Part shown: positions 46,080 to 53,594 of the stretch, piece by piece
Numbering within the stretch: the first letter of the stretch is position 1
How the letters are laid out: each line of letters opens with the position of its first letter
Assembly (NCBI GenBank): GCA_021166685.1
Contig: JAJPEU010000010.1
Span: 1-64,000 of the forward strand
Source of the DNA: Sulfurovum sp.
Lineage (GTDB): Bacteria; Campylobacterota; Campylobacteria; Campylobacterales; Sulfurovaceae
Direction: 5' to 3'
DNA length: 64,000 nt
The notes under the pieces: model-generated
The model's input: only the letters and a program-made list of their open reading frames with translations
Databases searched by the model: none
Told to the model about the DNA's origin: nothing
Translations under genes and position numbers: made by a program

Positions 46080-46119
46080 GTTTTTCTCGTCCCACCTCTC
46101 CTTAGGTGGGATGCATAGG
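46079..46119. repeat. Left REP palindrome of the RAYT element
   Basis: A 41-bp sequence with an internal hairpin CCCACCT-N6-AGGTGGG. It is the reverse complement of 46788-46828 with one mismatch. Confidence 0.85.
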
Positions 46120-46148
46120 AAGGCTGAAAGTCATTAAACTATGACAGT

Positions 46149-46682
46149 CTACCAGAACCTATCAACCTCTATCAATCCGCTCATCCCATTATAGTCTCTT
46201 GCACTTGAATATCTCCAATGTTCAGGCTTATCCACGTATCCTCTTTTTACAGGGTTTTGATGGATATATTCGATCTTGCTTTTTAGCATAAGGTCATTCT
46301 GTATCAATTTTGGTTGATAACCTTCCTCCCATACCTGATAGGTTTTCTCTTTTCTGTGAGCCTTTTTATAAAATGCCAACTGATCCAATAAGGTCGTAAC
46401 ATTTTCTTTATGTAAAAGCTTCAGCAGCTCTACAGCTGTAAACTTCTTAAAAGATGCCATACTTTTTTTTAAGTCATTACTTTGTACAACCATATGCAAG
46501 TGGTTTTCGAGTATCACGTAAGCGTGTAGCTTTAGAGCATCTTGTTTTTGTAAAAACTTCAGGCAATTCAGTACGATCTCTACACTCTCTTTTCTTGTAA
46601 ATATAGGTAGCCAATGTAAGATCGTGCATGTTACAAAATGTGGATGGGTTGGTTCATAGATTTTATATCTGCTTCTTCCCAT
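46149..46682 (-). CDS. REP-associated tyrosine transposase (RAYT, IS200/IS605 Y1 type)
   Basis: 177-residue Y1 transposase-like protein. The HUH motif is HLHMVV (about 65) and the C-terminal YIHQNPVKRGYVDKPEHWRYSSARDY holds the nucleophilic Tyr. It starts near the N-terminus with GRSRYKIYEPTHPHFVT, typical of RAYTs. It is flanked by inverted REP palindromes, so it forms a REP/RAYT unit, likely domesticated or able to mobilise REPs. Confidence 0.9.
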   Translation of the reverse strand: MGRSRYKIYEPTHPHFVTCTILHWLPIFTRKESVEIVLNCLKFLQKQDALKLHAYVILENHLHMVVQSNDLKKSMASFKKFTAVELLKLLHKENVTTLLDQLAFYKKAHRKEKTYQVWEEGYQPKLIQNDLMLKSKIEYIHQNPVKRGYVDKPEHWRYSSARDYNGMSGLIEVDRFW

Positions 46683-46787
46683 GATTTCTCTTTTTTATTA
46701 AGTATAGATGACTAAGAGATTGATGAGAACTTTTATGTCAGATTGTAATATTTTTTTAGTTTCAGGGATTATCAGTTATAGAGTATG

Positions 46788-46828
46788 CCTATGCATCCCA
46801 CCTACGGAGAGGTGGGACGAGAAAAACG
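46788..46828. repeat. Right REP palindrome of the RAYT element
   Basis: The inverted partner of the left REP, 40 of 41 bases complementary, again with an internal GTGGG hairpin. Integrase-like sequence begins five bases beyond. Confidence 0.85.
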
Positions 46829-46833
46829 AGGGA

Positions 46834-46972
46834 TTTATTGCAGGCCTGGATAGATTTAAGAAGTATACAGGAATTACTTGGGCATAAAAGTGTAGAGACG
46901 ACCATGATCTATACCCATGTGGTGGCAGAGATGAACAAAGGCAGGGTGGTTAGTCCGTTGGATATGCTATAA
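46834..46972 (+). pseudogene. 3' remnant of an integron-type integrase
   Basis: About 45 codons read [20 protein letters not shown], then the Tyr-bearing ETTMIYTHV and [13 protein letters not shown], ending at TAA 46970-46972. DNA and protein closely match 224-349. The first catalytic boxes are gone, replaced by REP sequence. Its plus strand position to the right of minus strand cassettes is the arrangement expected for intI next to its cassette array. Confidence 0.78.
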
Positions 46973-46973
46973 T
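46965..46973 (+). promoter_or_regulatory. Extended -10 box overlapping the integrase relic stop
   Basis: TGC-TATAAT ends 7 bases before the sirtuin ATG at 46980 with no ribosome site, so a leaderless mRNA is likely. Confidence 0.5.
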
Positions 46974-46979
46974 TTTCCC

Positions 46980-47798
46980 ATGAACATGACACAAAATCTG
47001 CAAAAAGTTAAACAATTGTTACAACAAGCCGATGCGATCTTTATTACTGCCGGGGCAGGGATGGGGGTTGACAGCGGGCTGCCCGATTTTAGGGGGAAAG
47101 AGGGATTTTGGCAGGCCTATCCCAAAGCCAAAGCGCTTGGGCTGGAGTTTGAAGAGCTGGCAAACCCCAAGTGGTTTGAGGATGACCCCAAACTTGCATG
47201 GGCCTTTTACGGCCATAGGCTCCATCTTTACCGTGATACCGTACCTCATGAGGGTTTTAAAAAACTGCTTGAGCTATCTTATACTAAAAAATATGGTTCT
47301 TTTGTTTTTACTTCCAATGTCGATGGGCAATTTCAAAAAGCAGGGTTTGAAGAGAGCAGGGTGATGGAGTGTCACGGCTCGATCCATTATCTGCAATGCT
47401 GCAATGACTGTCAAGGAAAGGTATGGAGCGCAGAAAATACCAATATCGAGATCACGGAAAGCTTTCAGGCCAAAGAACCGCTGCCAAGCTGTCCTTCGTG
47501 CGGCGGTATGGCACGGCCGAATATCCTGATGTTCGGAGACTTTGGATGGAACTATCATCGTACAAATGCACAAAGAGAGGAGCTTAAAAGTTGGATGCAG
47601 ATGCTGGAGGATCATGGAGCGAAGCTAGCCGTTATCGAAGCGGGGGCAGGTACGGCCGTGCCCACCGTGCGAAATACCTCCCGGCAGATAGCCAAAAATT
47701 TCGACGTGCCTTTGATACGGATCAACCCTAAAGAGAGTTTTGGGGCAGCGATCGAACTGCCGATAGGGGCGCTTGAAGCACTGAATAATATTATATAA
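46980..47798 (+). CDS. Sir2-family NAD-dependent protein deacetylase
   Basis: 272 residues. NAD motif GAGMGVDSGLPDFRG (about 24-38), SNVDGQF (about 111-117), catalytic His in MECHGSIHYLQC (about 130-141), four zinc Cys in CNDC and CPSC, and INP near the C-terminus. Removes acyl groups from lysines using NAD. The GVDSGLPDFRG form and the extended insert differ from CobB and place it in another bacterial sirtuin group. Two degraded copies occur at 38855 and 48480. Confidence 0.9.
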   Translation: MNMTQNLQKVKQLLQQADAIFITAGAGMGVDSGLPDFRGKEGFWQAYPKAKALGLEFEELANPKWFEDDPKLAWAFYGHRLHLYRDTVPHEGFKKLLELSYTKKYGSFVFTSNVDGQFQKAGFEESRVMECHGSIHYLQCCNDCQGKVWSAENTNIEITESFQAKEPLPSCPSCGGMARPNILMFGDFGWNYHRTNAQREELKSWMQMLEDHGAKLAVIEAGAGTAVPTVRNTSRQIAKNFDVPLIRINPKESFGAAIELPIGALEALNNII

Positions 47799-47869
47799 TA
47801 TATCGTCTTTTTCTGCTTGAGCATCGAGCATTTCAGAACGATATTTTTCTTTTCGGATCTCTTCGGAAT

Positions 47870-48352
47870 TTACTGAATCTCATCCAACAATGACATCATA
47901 TTGCGGTAATGGTCTCCATGCCAGTAGATGCGTCCGCATGCGGGGCATTGTTCGAAATAGTCAAAATTTTTTTTAACCCCTTCAGGCAAAAGATGTATGA
48001 TTTTCTCTTTTTCGACAATGCGAAGAGGGGTGTTGCAGATGGTGCAGCGGGGAAAAGTATGGGCTTTTTTGCTGAGGCCAAACCGGGTAAATAGCGCTTG
48101 GAGCTGTTCTTGGATATCGGTAGGCAATAGATAAAATGCGTTGGCTTTTTTGCGCTTTGAAAGTTCTTTGTCTCTTGTGAGGATGATGCGCTCTTCCTGG
48201 TTGGCAAGTTTGATAAGATCATTGTCTTCGATATGAGGAAAGTATAATGTATCGTATCCTAAAATACGCAGATATTTGGCCAATCTTCCAAGATGGCAAT
48301 CGGCGATAAATTTCGGAGGGTTCATAGGCATGACATCATCTATGTGCTGCAT
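47870..48352 (-). CDS. Mut7-C RNase-like (PIN) protein with zinc ribbon
   Basis: 160 residues. N-terminal PIN-like fold with FIADCHLGRLAKYLRILGYDTLYF and TRDKELSKR (acidic catalytic residues), then a zinc ribbon with CTIC and CPAC pairs. This is the Mut7-C family, related to RNases; activity in bacteria is not established. The first Met may be too early; MNPPK nine residues in is another start. Convergent with the sirtuin. Confidence 0.85.
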   Translation of the reverse strand: MQHIDDVMPMNPPKFIADCHLGRLAKYLRILGYDTLYFPHIEDNDLIKLANQEERIILTRDKELSKRKKANAFYLLPTDIQEQLQALFTRFGLSKKAHTFPRCTICNTPLRIVEKEKIIHLLPEGVKKNFDYFEQCPACGRIYWHGDHYRNMMSLLDEIQ

Positions 48353-48479
48353 TCGCTTTTATCGTTTGGCGCACCGATCGTTTGTAAAAATATTTCCATA
48401 AAAAACAGTATATCTAAAATATCGCATTTTGAAAGATTTTTTCCCTCGTTCCCAAGCTGGAGTTTGTCTGTACACCATG

Positions 48480-48585
48480 GGAGCGATAAAAGCAGATGTG
48501 ATCTTTATCAATCCTCGTGAAGGCTTCGGCGCAACAGATAGAGATTCCTGTGAATGCACTCGAGGCACTTATTGATATTATATAA
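48480..48585 (+). pseudogene. 3' relic of a sirtuin gene
   Basis: A stretch reading IKADVIFINPREGFGA, then after a frame change QIEIPVNALEALIDII and TAA, parallels the intact sirtuin end (FDVPLIRINPKESFGAAIELP, GALEALNNII). The frame is broken in the middle, so it is not expressed as a whole. The rest of the gene is gone. Confidence 0.78.
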
Positions 48586-48709
48586 TATACTAATTATATA
48601 TGGTTTCGTTTGCGCTTTCTTTAGGACTTAGACACAATAGAACAAATAGGATAAATTAACTCCTATTTAAACCGGATATGCTATACTAAGAAAAAAGCAA
48701 AGAGATTGT
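48586..48709 (+). promoter_or_regulatory. Promoter region before the repeat protein
   Basis: ATATGCTATACT around 48677 resembles an extended -10 box, about 27 bases before ATG 48710. The remainder holds no gene. Confidence 0.35.
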
Positions 48710-50095
48710 ATGGCATATGCTAAAATGGAACTGGATGCATTGTTGAGAGAATCAGAGGGTGCGAAGGTACTTTTTTTAGGAAAAGAAGGGGTCTTTACCA
48801 AGGCGGAGACCGAGCGTTATCTGAAGCGATACGGTATTGCCCGAACCGAGAATTTTGAAACAGGAGTTGTCGGTGTGATAGAGCATCACCGGCTTAATCC
48901 CGTCGAAGAGGATATTTCTTCTTTGGCGTATGAGCAAAATATCCCGCGCTACAAGCTTGCAGAGTTTGAAAAGCTGCTTTCTGAAAATATCGATGATGAT
49001 CAATTGTTGATGGGAATAAAACTCAGCAATGACCAAGAACGTATTTTTCGATTGATTAAAAATGGACATTTGAATGACGCTCTTTTTGTGAAATTGCTCG
49101 ATATGTATTGTTGGCACCATGATGATGAAGACAATATGCAAGACCGTGAAGTGATAATGGCTACCTTGCGTCGATATATCAAGATAAAGCCAAACGAGGA
49201 GGATTTGCTCTATTCGCCTTTGACGCTGAACCGTTTATCAAGAGAGGCTACGGATCCAAGATTGCTCTATGCTTTGATCGGTTTTCAAAATATCAGTTTT
49301 TTACAAAAAGGCAAACAGAAAATAACCCTGCACGAAATCATAGCAGCAAACAGGCACATAAATCAAACTGTTGTTTCCCGGCTGTTGAGTTTGCGTGATG
49401 AAGGCGTGGATATGTATCTAGCTTGCAATGAGAGCCTGGATCCGGCATTGTTGCAAAAATTTGCCCAAAGAGACAGTCGCGCGATCAATGAAGCTTTAGC
49501 CTCCAATTCAAATATTGATGACGCTATGTTTTTTTCTTTGCTTGGCAAAACATCCGATACAGTGAAGTTGTTGCTTTGGTATCAGCCAATTACCATGCAG
49601 AGATATCTTTGGATCAAAGAAAAAGTCACAGACAAGGTTCTGTTTGCCTCTTTGGGAGACAATAAACATATCGCACAAGAGGTGCTTCAAGCACTGCAAG
49701 AGGATGAAAATAATGCGCTTTTAGAGCGTTTATGCACAAACAATACGGTTCCGCCACTTGTTTTGAAAACTATATTTGAAAGAAAAATCCCTCAAGTTTA
49801 TCCTTTTCTTGCAAAAAATATTTCAACGCCGGTATGCATACTTGAAGAACTTTATGAAAAACAGGGCGAAAATGTTGAAATTTTAAAAAGTCTAGCCTCA
49901 AATGCGTCTACACCCCAAAAGATACTCTATAGCCTGTATGAGAGAGATCAATTTGAGATCAATGAGGCATTGGCAAGCAATCCTTCGACACCGCTTGAGT
50001 TTCTCAATATTTTCAAGATAGACACGCGTTTGCGTAATGCGCTTACCGCCAATGAAACATTTGTGGCAAGTATCACACAGTCTTTGGGGTTGTGA
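48710..50095 (+). CDS. Leucine-rich-variant/HEAT-like repeat protein
   Basis: 461 residues, soluble, with no catalytic motif seen. The second half repeats a helix-pair unit such as ASN(S/A)STP(Q/L)KILYSLYE and LASNPSTPLEFLNIF, with further ALASNSNIDDAMF and LAKNISTPVCILEEL copies. These resemble leucine-rich variant (LRV) repeats, a protein-binding scaffold. It lies directly before a MoxR ATPase, so it may be its adaptor. Function unknown. Confidence 0.7.
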   Translation: MAYAKMELDALLRESEGAKVLFLGKEGVFTKAETERYLKRYGIARTENFETGVVGVIEHHRLNPVEEDISSLAYEQNIPRYKLAEFEKLLSENIDDDQLLMGIKLSNDQERIFRLIKNGHLNDALFVKLLDMYCWHHDDEDNMQDREVIMATLRRYIKIKPNEEDLLYSPLTLNRLSREATDPRLLYALIGFQNISFLQKGKQKITLHEIIAANRHINQTVVSRLLSLRDEGVDMYLACNESLDPALLQKFAQRDSRAINEALASNSNIDDAMFFSLLGKTSDTVKLLLWYQPITMQRYLWIKEKVTDKVLFASLGDNKHIAQEVLQALQEDENNALLERLCTNNTVPPLVLKTIFERKIPQVYPFLAKNISTPVCILEELYEKQGENVEILKSLASNASTPQKILYSLYERDQFEINEALASNPSTPLEFLNIFKIDTRLRNALTANETFVASITQSLGL

Positions 50096-50121
50096 TGAGA
50101 AGAGAATAAGAATGGAAATAA

Positions 50122-50190
50122 ATGAAAAATCTGAGCCAAGGGCGAAGTTTTCTCAAAGAGAGTGCAAGCACAAGAGTGAGAGGAATTTAA
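50122..50190 (+). CDS. Leader peptide-like small ORF 1
   Basis: 22 codons reading MKNLSQGRSFLKESASTRVRGI. The first 10 residues are repeated by ORF 2 just downstream. Weak or no ribosome site. The two may act as leader peptides controlling moxR; translation is untested. Confidence 0.35.
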   Translation: MKNLSQGRSFLKESASTRVRGI

Positions 50191-50219
50191 AAGGGGCTTT
50201 GGTCCAAAAGGAGATATAA

Positions 50220-50255
50220 ATGAAAAATCTGAGCCAAGGGCGAAGCTTTAGTTAG
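50220..50255 (+). CDS. Leader peptide-like small ORF 2
   Basis: 11 codons, MKNLSQGRSFS then TAG, starting six bases after an AAAAGGAG ribosome site that is better than that of ORF 1. It repeats the start of ORF 1 on the DNA level. Confidence 0.4.
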   Translation: MKNLSQGRSFS

Positions 50256-50260
50256 AGGAA

Positions 50261-50291
50261 TTTAAAAGGGGCTTTGCTCCTTTTAAAGGAG
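50261..50291 (+). promoter_or_regulatory. Two mutually exclusive hairpins covering the moxR ribosome site
   Basis: TTTAAAAGGGGC (50261-50272) can pair with GCTCCTTTTAAA (50276-50287). Alternatively CTCCTT (50277-50282) can pair with AAGGAG (50286-50291), which contains the Shine-Dalgarno of moxR (AAAGGAG). The upstream copy at about 50186-50213 has a damaged first hairpin. Confidence 0.55.
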
Positions 50292-50300
50292 ATATAAACT

Positions 50301-51305
50301 ATGAAAGCATCAGATATTACAAAAGTAGTCAGCCGTCTTATTGAAAAGAAATTGCCGGTATTTATCTGGGGGGCACCGGGAATAGGGAAATCTTCTGTTG
50401 TCAAACAAATTGCCAAAGAAAAAGCTTTGGAATTTTTTGACCTGCGGCTTTCCCTGCTTGATCCTACCGATCTTAAAGGTATCCCGTTTTTCAACGCAGA
50501 GACAAAAGAAGGGGTGTGGGCAAAACCAAGTTTTTTGCCGAGCCGGCCTGAAAGCAAAGGAATACTTTTCCTTGATGAGATCAACACCGCTCCTCCGGCC
50601 GTACAGGCTTCTGCTTATCAGCTTATACTTGATAGAAAAGTAGGAGAATATGAACTGCCGGAGGGTTGGAGCGTTGTTGCAGCGGGTAATCGTGAGAATG
50701 ACAGAGGGGTAGTTTACAAGATGCCTCCTCCGCTTGCAAATCGTTTTGTGCACTTTGAAATGGAGGCGGACTTTAATGACTGGAAAGCATGGGCATTTAA
50801 AGCAGGTATCGAAAGCTCCATTATTGCCTATTTGGCTTATGACAAATCTATGCTTTTTACTTTTGATCCGACCTCCAACGAAAAGAGTTTTGCGACACCA
50901 AGATCTTGGGAATATGTTGATACTATCATCAAGTCAGCTATAGAAACAGATTTAATATTAGATAGTATTAGCGGGGCTGTGGGACGTGAAGCTGCTGTGG
51001 GGTATTTGAGTTTCAAAAAAGTAATGAATCAATTGCCCGATTTTTCTTCCATACTTGATGGGTCGCTTGAGGCAACAGAGGAAGAAGATACCAGAGTCGT
51101 TATGGCACTTGCTATCGGCTTGGTTAATGCACTTTTGGAAAATCAGAGTGAAGCTGCCGTAGATAATGTCCTAAAATTTTCTCTTGCTCTTCCGGGTGAG
51201 TTTGCTATCATGCTGATCAAAGATATGCAACAAAACAGGATAGATGTTGAAGGGTCTGGTGTCTGGGGGGAATGGGTGAGGAAGTTTGCCTATCTTTTAA
51301 GTTAG
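50301..51305 (+). CDS. MoxR-family AAA+ ATPase
   Basis: 334 residues. Walker A GAPGIGKSSVVKQ (about 24-36), Walker B LFLDEINTAPPAVQ (about 92), sensor AAGNREND, and the C-terminal lid with TPRSWEYV. MoxR ATPases remodel partner proteins together with VWA-domain proteins. A VWA protein of the matching DUF2201 type occurs 5 kb downstream (56228), now separated by metal genes on the other strand. ATG 50301 has AAAGGAG 9 bases upstream. Confidence 0.92.
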   Translation: MKASDITKVVSRLIEKKLPVFIWGAPGIGKSSVVKQIAKEKALEFFDLRLSLLDPTDLKGIPFFNAETKEGVWAKPSFLPSRPESKGILFLDEINTAPPAVQASAYQLILDRKVGEYELPEGWSVVAAGNRENDRGVVYKMPPPLANRFVHFEMEADFNDWKAWAFKAGIESSIIAYLAYDKSMLFTFDPTSNEKSFATPRSWEYVDTIIKSAIETDLILDSISGAVGREAAVGYLSFKKVMNQLPDFSSILDGSLEATEEEDTRVVMALAIGLVNALLENQSEAAVDNVLKFSLALPGEFAIMLIKDMQQNRIDVEGSGVWGEWVRKFAYLLS

Positions 51306-51444
51306 AGGTTTTTTGTGTTTTCTTGTTCTTTTATTGCTTGGCATTCTTCATAATCAAACTGTTGGGATGGCCGGAAAGTTCCATCCAAAAGTGAAACCAT
51401 CGCCACCGCCATTAAATCTTTTGTTCGTTTTAAAAAGGACTTCA

Positions 51445-51681
51445 TTAGCTGGATTGAATTATTTTTTTAATTTCATCGACGCCAAGAAGTTTTCCTGTGC
51501 TTACAACTTTACCGTCAATGACAAGCCCGGGGGTATTTATGACACCGTATTCCATAATCTTTTGAATATTTTCGACTTTTTCTATCTGCGCAAATTTGCC
51601 GCTTTGTGCCACTGCCTGTTTCGCCGCTTCTTCAAGGGCTTTGCATTTGGCGCAACCCGTTCCTAAAATTTCGATTTTCAT
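51445..51681 (-). CDS. Small thioredoxin-like protein
   Basis: 78 residues from ATG 51681. MKIEILGTGCAKCKAL holds a CXXC-type redox pair, and VINTPGLVIDGKVVS contains the cis-Pro region. Typical of the redox-active disulfide-type small thioredoxins next to YraQ/ArsP permeases. An open frame extends upstream but has no support. Overlaps the next upstream gene by 4 bases (ATGA). Confidence 0.8.
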   Translation of the reverse strand: MKIEILGTGCAKCKALEEAAKQAVAQSGKFAQIEKVENIQKIMEYGVINTPGLVIDGKVVSTGKLLGVDEIKKIIQSS

Positions 51682-51923
51682 AATAAACACCCCTTCATCA
51701 TCGGTTCCAACTCTTCTGCCTTTACATCGCCTGTGACCGTGATGCTCGCACCGTTCTCCTCTGCCGATACTTCGATATTTTCGATCTTTTCCATCATTTG
51801 CGGATCGCATGCGCAACTGCACTGCCCATCCAGGCACTCCTGCACCTTGGCCGCAATATCTTCTGCTTTGAAACCGCCTAAAAACGCTTTCACGCCACTC
51901 TTTGTATTGTTTACTTTAAACAT
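51678..51923 (-). CDS. Small Cys-rich protein of the ars/permease operon
   Basis: 81 residues. Residues 32-39 show CSCACD and there is a late GCLL with one more Cys. Otherwise beta/alpha with an acidic character; resembles a small metal-binding or MTH-like domain. Sits between the permease and the small thioredoxin, so a role in metalloid or redox handling is likely. No named family recognised. Confidence 0.6.
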   Translation of the reverse strand: MFKVNNTKSGVKAFLGGFKAEDIAAKVQECLDGQCSCACDPQMMEKIENIEVSAEENGASITVTGDVKAEELEPMMKGCLL

Positions 51924-51934
51924 AATTTCTCCTT

Positions 51935-52879
51935 TTATAAAATTGCATTGAAAAGGTACCCAATCACCACAATGCCGCTTCCGACAATGGCAAAAAAGAT
52001 ACCAATGAGCTTGAGTGAAATCACTCTTTTGAGTATCAACGCTTCAGGCAGACTAAGCGCTGTTACCGCCATCATAAATGAAAGTGCTGTGCCCAAGAGC
52101 ATCCCTTTGCTTGTCAATACTTCTACTAAAGGCATCACGCCTGCGGCATTAGAGTACATGGGGATACCCATTAAGACGGCGATGATGACAGCAAAAGGAT
52201 TACCCTCGCCGGTGTAGCGGGCAATGAAGTCTGTAGGGATGTACCCATGTATCCACGCACCCACACCCACACCGAGCAACACATAAAGATAAATTTTCTT
52301 GAAAATATCCGCCGTATAGCTCCACGCCTCTTTGGTTCTGGCCGCAAGTGCAAGCTTAACAAGGTGTGCTTCGAGTTTGTTATCTGTAGGCCGAATATCT
52401 ATAAGTATCTCTTTTTCCACGCCCATTTTTCCTATCATATACCCACCGATGATGGCAACCATCAGTCCGAAACCGATATAAATGGCTGTAACCTTCCAGC
52501 CAAACAGTCCAAAAAGCATGGCAATGGCAATTTCGTTGTTCATTGGTGCAGAAATAAGATAACTAAATGTGACTCCCACTGGGATTCTTGCTTGAATAAA
52601 GCCCAAAAAAAGAGGAATCGCAGAACAAGAACAAAACGGGGTAATAATCCCAAACAAGGAAGCGCCTATATGTCCGTAGAGTGTTGATTTACCCTGAAGA
52701 TGTGCACGAACATATTCTGTATTAACCCATGTTCGTACAAAAGAGACGACAAAGATGATAGCCAAAAGTAAAAACCAGATTTTGATCGTATCATAGAGAA
52801 AAAAGTGCAAAGCATCGCCGAGACGGCCTGAAAACCCCATCCAATCTTGGATAATTGTTCCGCTCAATTCCTGCCACAT
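51935..52879 (-). CDS. YraQ/ArsP-type permease
   Basis: 314 residues with about eight helices. The hallmark TPFCSCSAIPLFLGF (about 107-121) with a Cys pair and SAPMNNEIAI are characteristic of the DUF318 permease family that includes ArsP, an exporter of organoarsenicals in Campylobacter. Substrate here could be arsenite, organoarsenical or another thiophilic compound. Adjacent arsC supports an arsenic role. Confidence 0.85.
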   Translation of the reverse strand: MWQELSGTIIQDWMGFSGRLGDALHFFLYDTIKIWFLLLAIIFVVSFVRTWVNTEYVRAHLQGKSTLYGHIGASLFGIITPFCSCSAIPLFLGFIQARIPVGVTFSYLISAPMNNEIAIAMLFGLFGWKVTAIYIGFGLMVAIIGGYMIGKMGVEKEILIDIRPTDNKLEAHLVKLALAARTKEAWSYTADIFKKIYLYVLLGVGVGAWIHGYIPTDFIARYTGEGNPFAVIIAVLMGIPMYSNAAGVMPLVEVLTSKGMLLGTALSFMMAVTALSLPEALILKRVISLKLIGIFFAIVGSGIVVIGYLFNAIL

Positions 52880-52881
52880 AA

Positions 52882-53286
52882 TCAGTCACATAATTCAGAT
52901 TTAACGATCGGCAGGAGCTCTTTCTCGATGAGATCGAGCGTTTTGGCATATTCTTCGGTCGCTTTGCCGCTGGGGTCCTCAAATGCAACATGGATTGTTT
53001 TGACCGCTTTGGGGAACATCGGGCATGTCTCATGCGCATGGTCGCAGACTGTAACCACGAGATCAAACGGCGTATCTATCACGGTATCGATCGTTTTGGA
53101 GTGATATGTATCTTTCCAGTATCCTTTTTTCTCAAGAAGAGCCTGAGCATTGGGATTGACTTTTCCGCTGGCTTTAACGCCGGAACTTTGAGCAGCTATG
53201 CAATTTCCCATTTTTGCATTAATGAGTGCTTCCGCCATAATGGAGCGGCAGCTGTTGCCGGTACAGAGGATTAAAACATTTTTCAT
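52882..53286 (-). CDS. arsC: Arsenate reductase, low-molecular-weight phosphatase type
   Basis: 134 residues from ATG 53286. Phosphatase loop CTGNSCRS at about 8-15 and the relay Cys pair in VTVCDHAHETCP (about 79-90) mark the thioredoxin-coupled ArsC. The open frame adds MYL upstream, but ATG 53286 overlaps the end of an upstream frame as ATGA, a typical translational coupling. Reduces arsenate to arsenite. Confidence 0.9.
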   Translation of the reverse strand: MKNVLILCTGNSCRSIMAEALINAKMGNCIAAQSSGVKASGKVNPNAQALLEKKGYWKDTYHSKTIDTVIDTPFDLVVTVCDHAHETCPMFPKAVKTIHVAFEDPSGKATEEYAKTLDLIEKELLPIVKSELCD

Positions 53287-53378
53287 AAGGTACAACTTTC
53301 TTTTTGAGATAATTTGATTAATGGAGGAAGTTCGATCTCCAAGCAGCGGATTTCAGCCAAGGCGCCACACGGCTTCGT
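53283..53378 (-). pseudogene. Possible 3' remnant of an arsR-like regulator
   Basis: A minus-strand frame of about 30 codons reads ALAEIRCLEIELPP and LIKLSQKESC before TGA, which overlaps the arsC ATG as ATGA. This is the place where arsR usually ends, and the ending resembles ArsR C-termini of this phylum. The N-terminal DNA-binding part is absent. Similarity is weak, so this stays tentative. Confidence 0.35.
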
Positions 53379-53468
53379 GTAGATTAAAATACAAGACCAT
53401 GATATATATGCGGTCAACAAGTGCGGAATTATTTCTAAAAAAGTCCGCCGCCGCCTTTCTTGAGGTAT

Positions 53469-53513
53469 AGTGTAGCAAAATATAAATAATATATCAAGAT
53501 ATATTGATATATT
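53469..53513 (-). promoter_or_regulatory. ars promoter with an ArsR-like palindromic operator
   Basis: AATATATCAA-N6-TTGATATATT (53488-53513) is a perfect 10-bp dyad. Its minus-strand right arm supplies TTGATA as a -35, 17 bases from a TACACT -10 (complement of 53469-53474). ATCAA-N6-TTGAT resembles ArsR/SmtB-type operators. It lies about 200 bases before arsC, with no intact regulator in between. Confidence 0.6.
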
Positions 53514-53594
53514 ATTCTATAATTCTTTTGGCTTGCTCTCGATCGCCCATTAAAAGCTTGAAAAGGCTTAAGTCAAACCGGCGGTTTTTATGCC

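Noticed and set aside
46079-46828. Possible CRISPR-like repeats
   Set aside because: Only two inverted copies with a transposase between them; no direct repeats or spacers.
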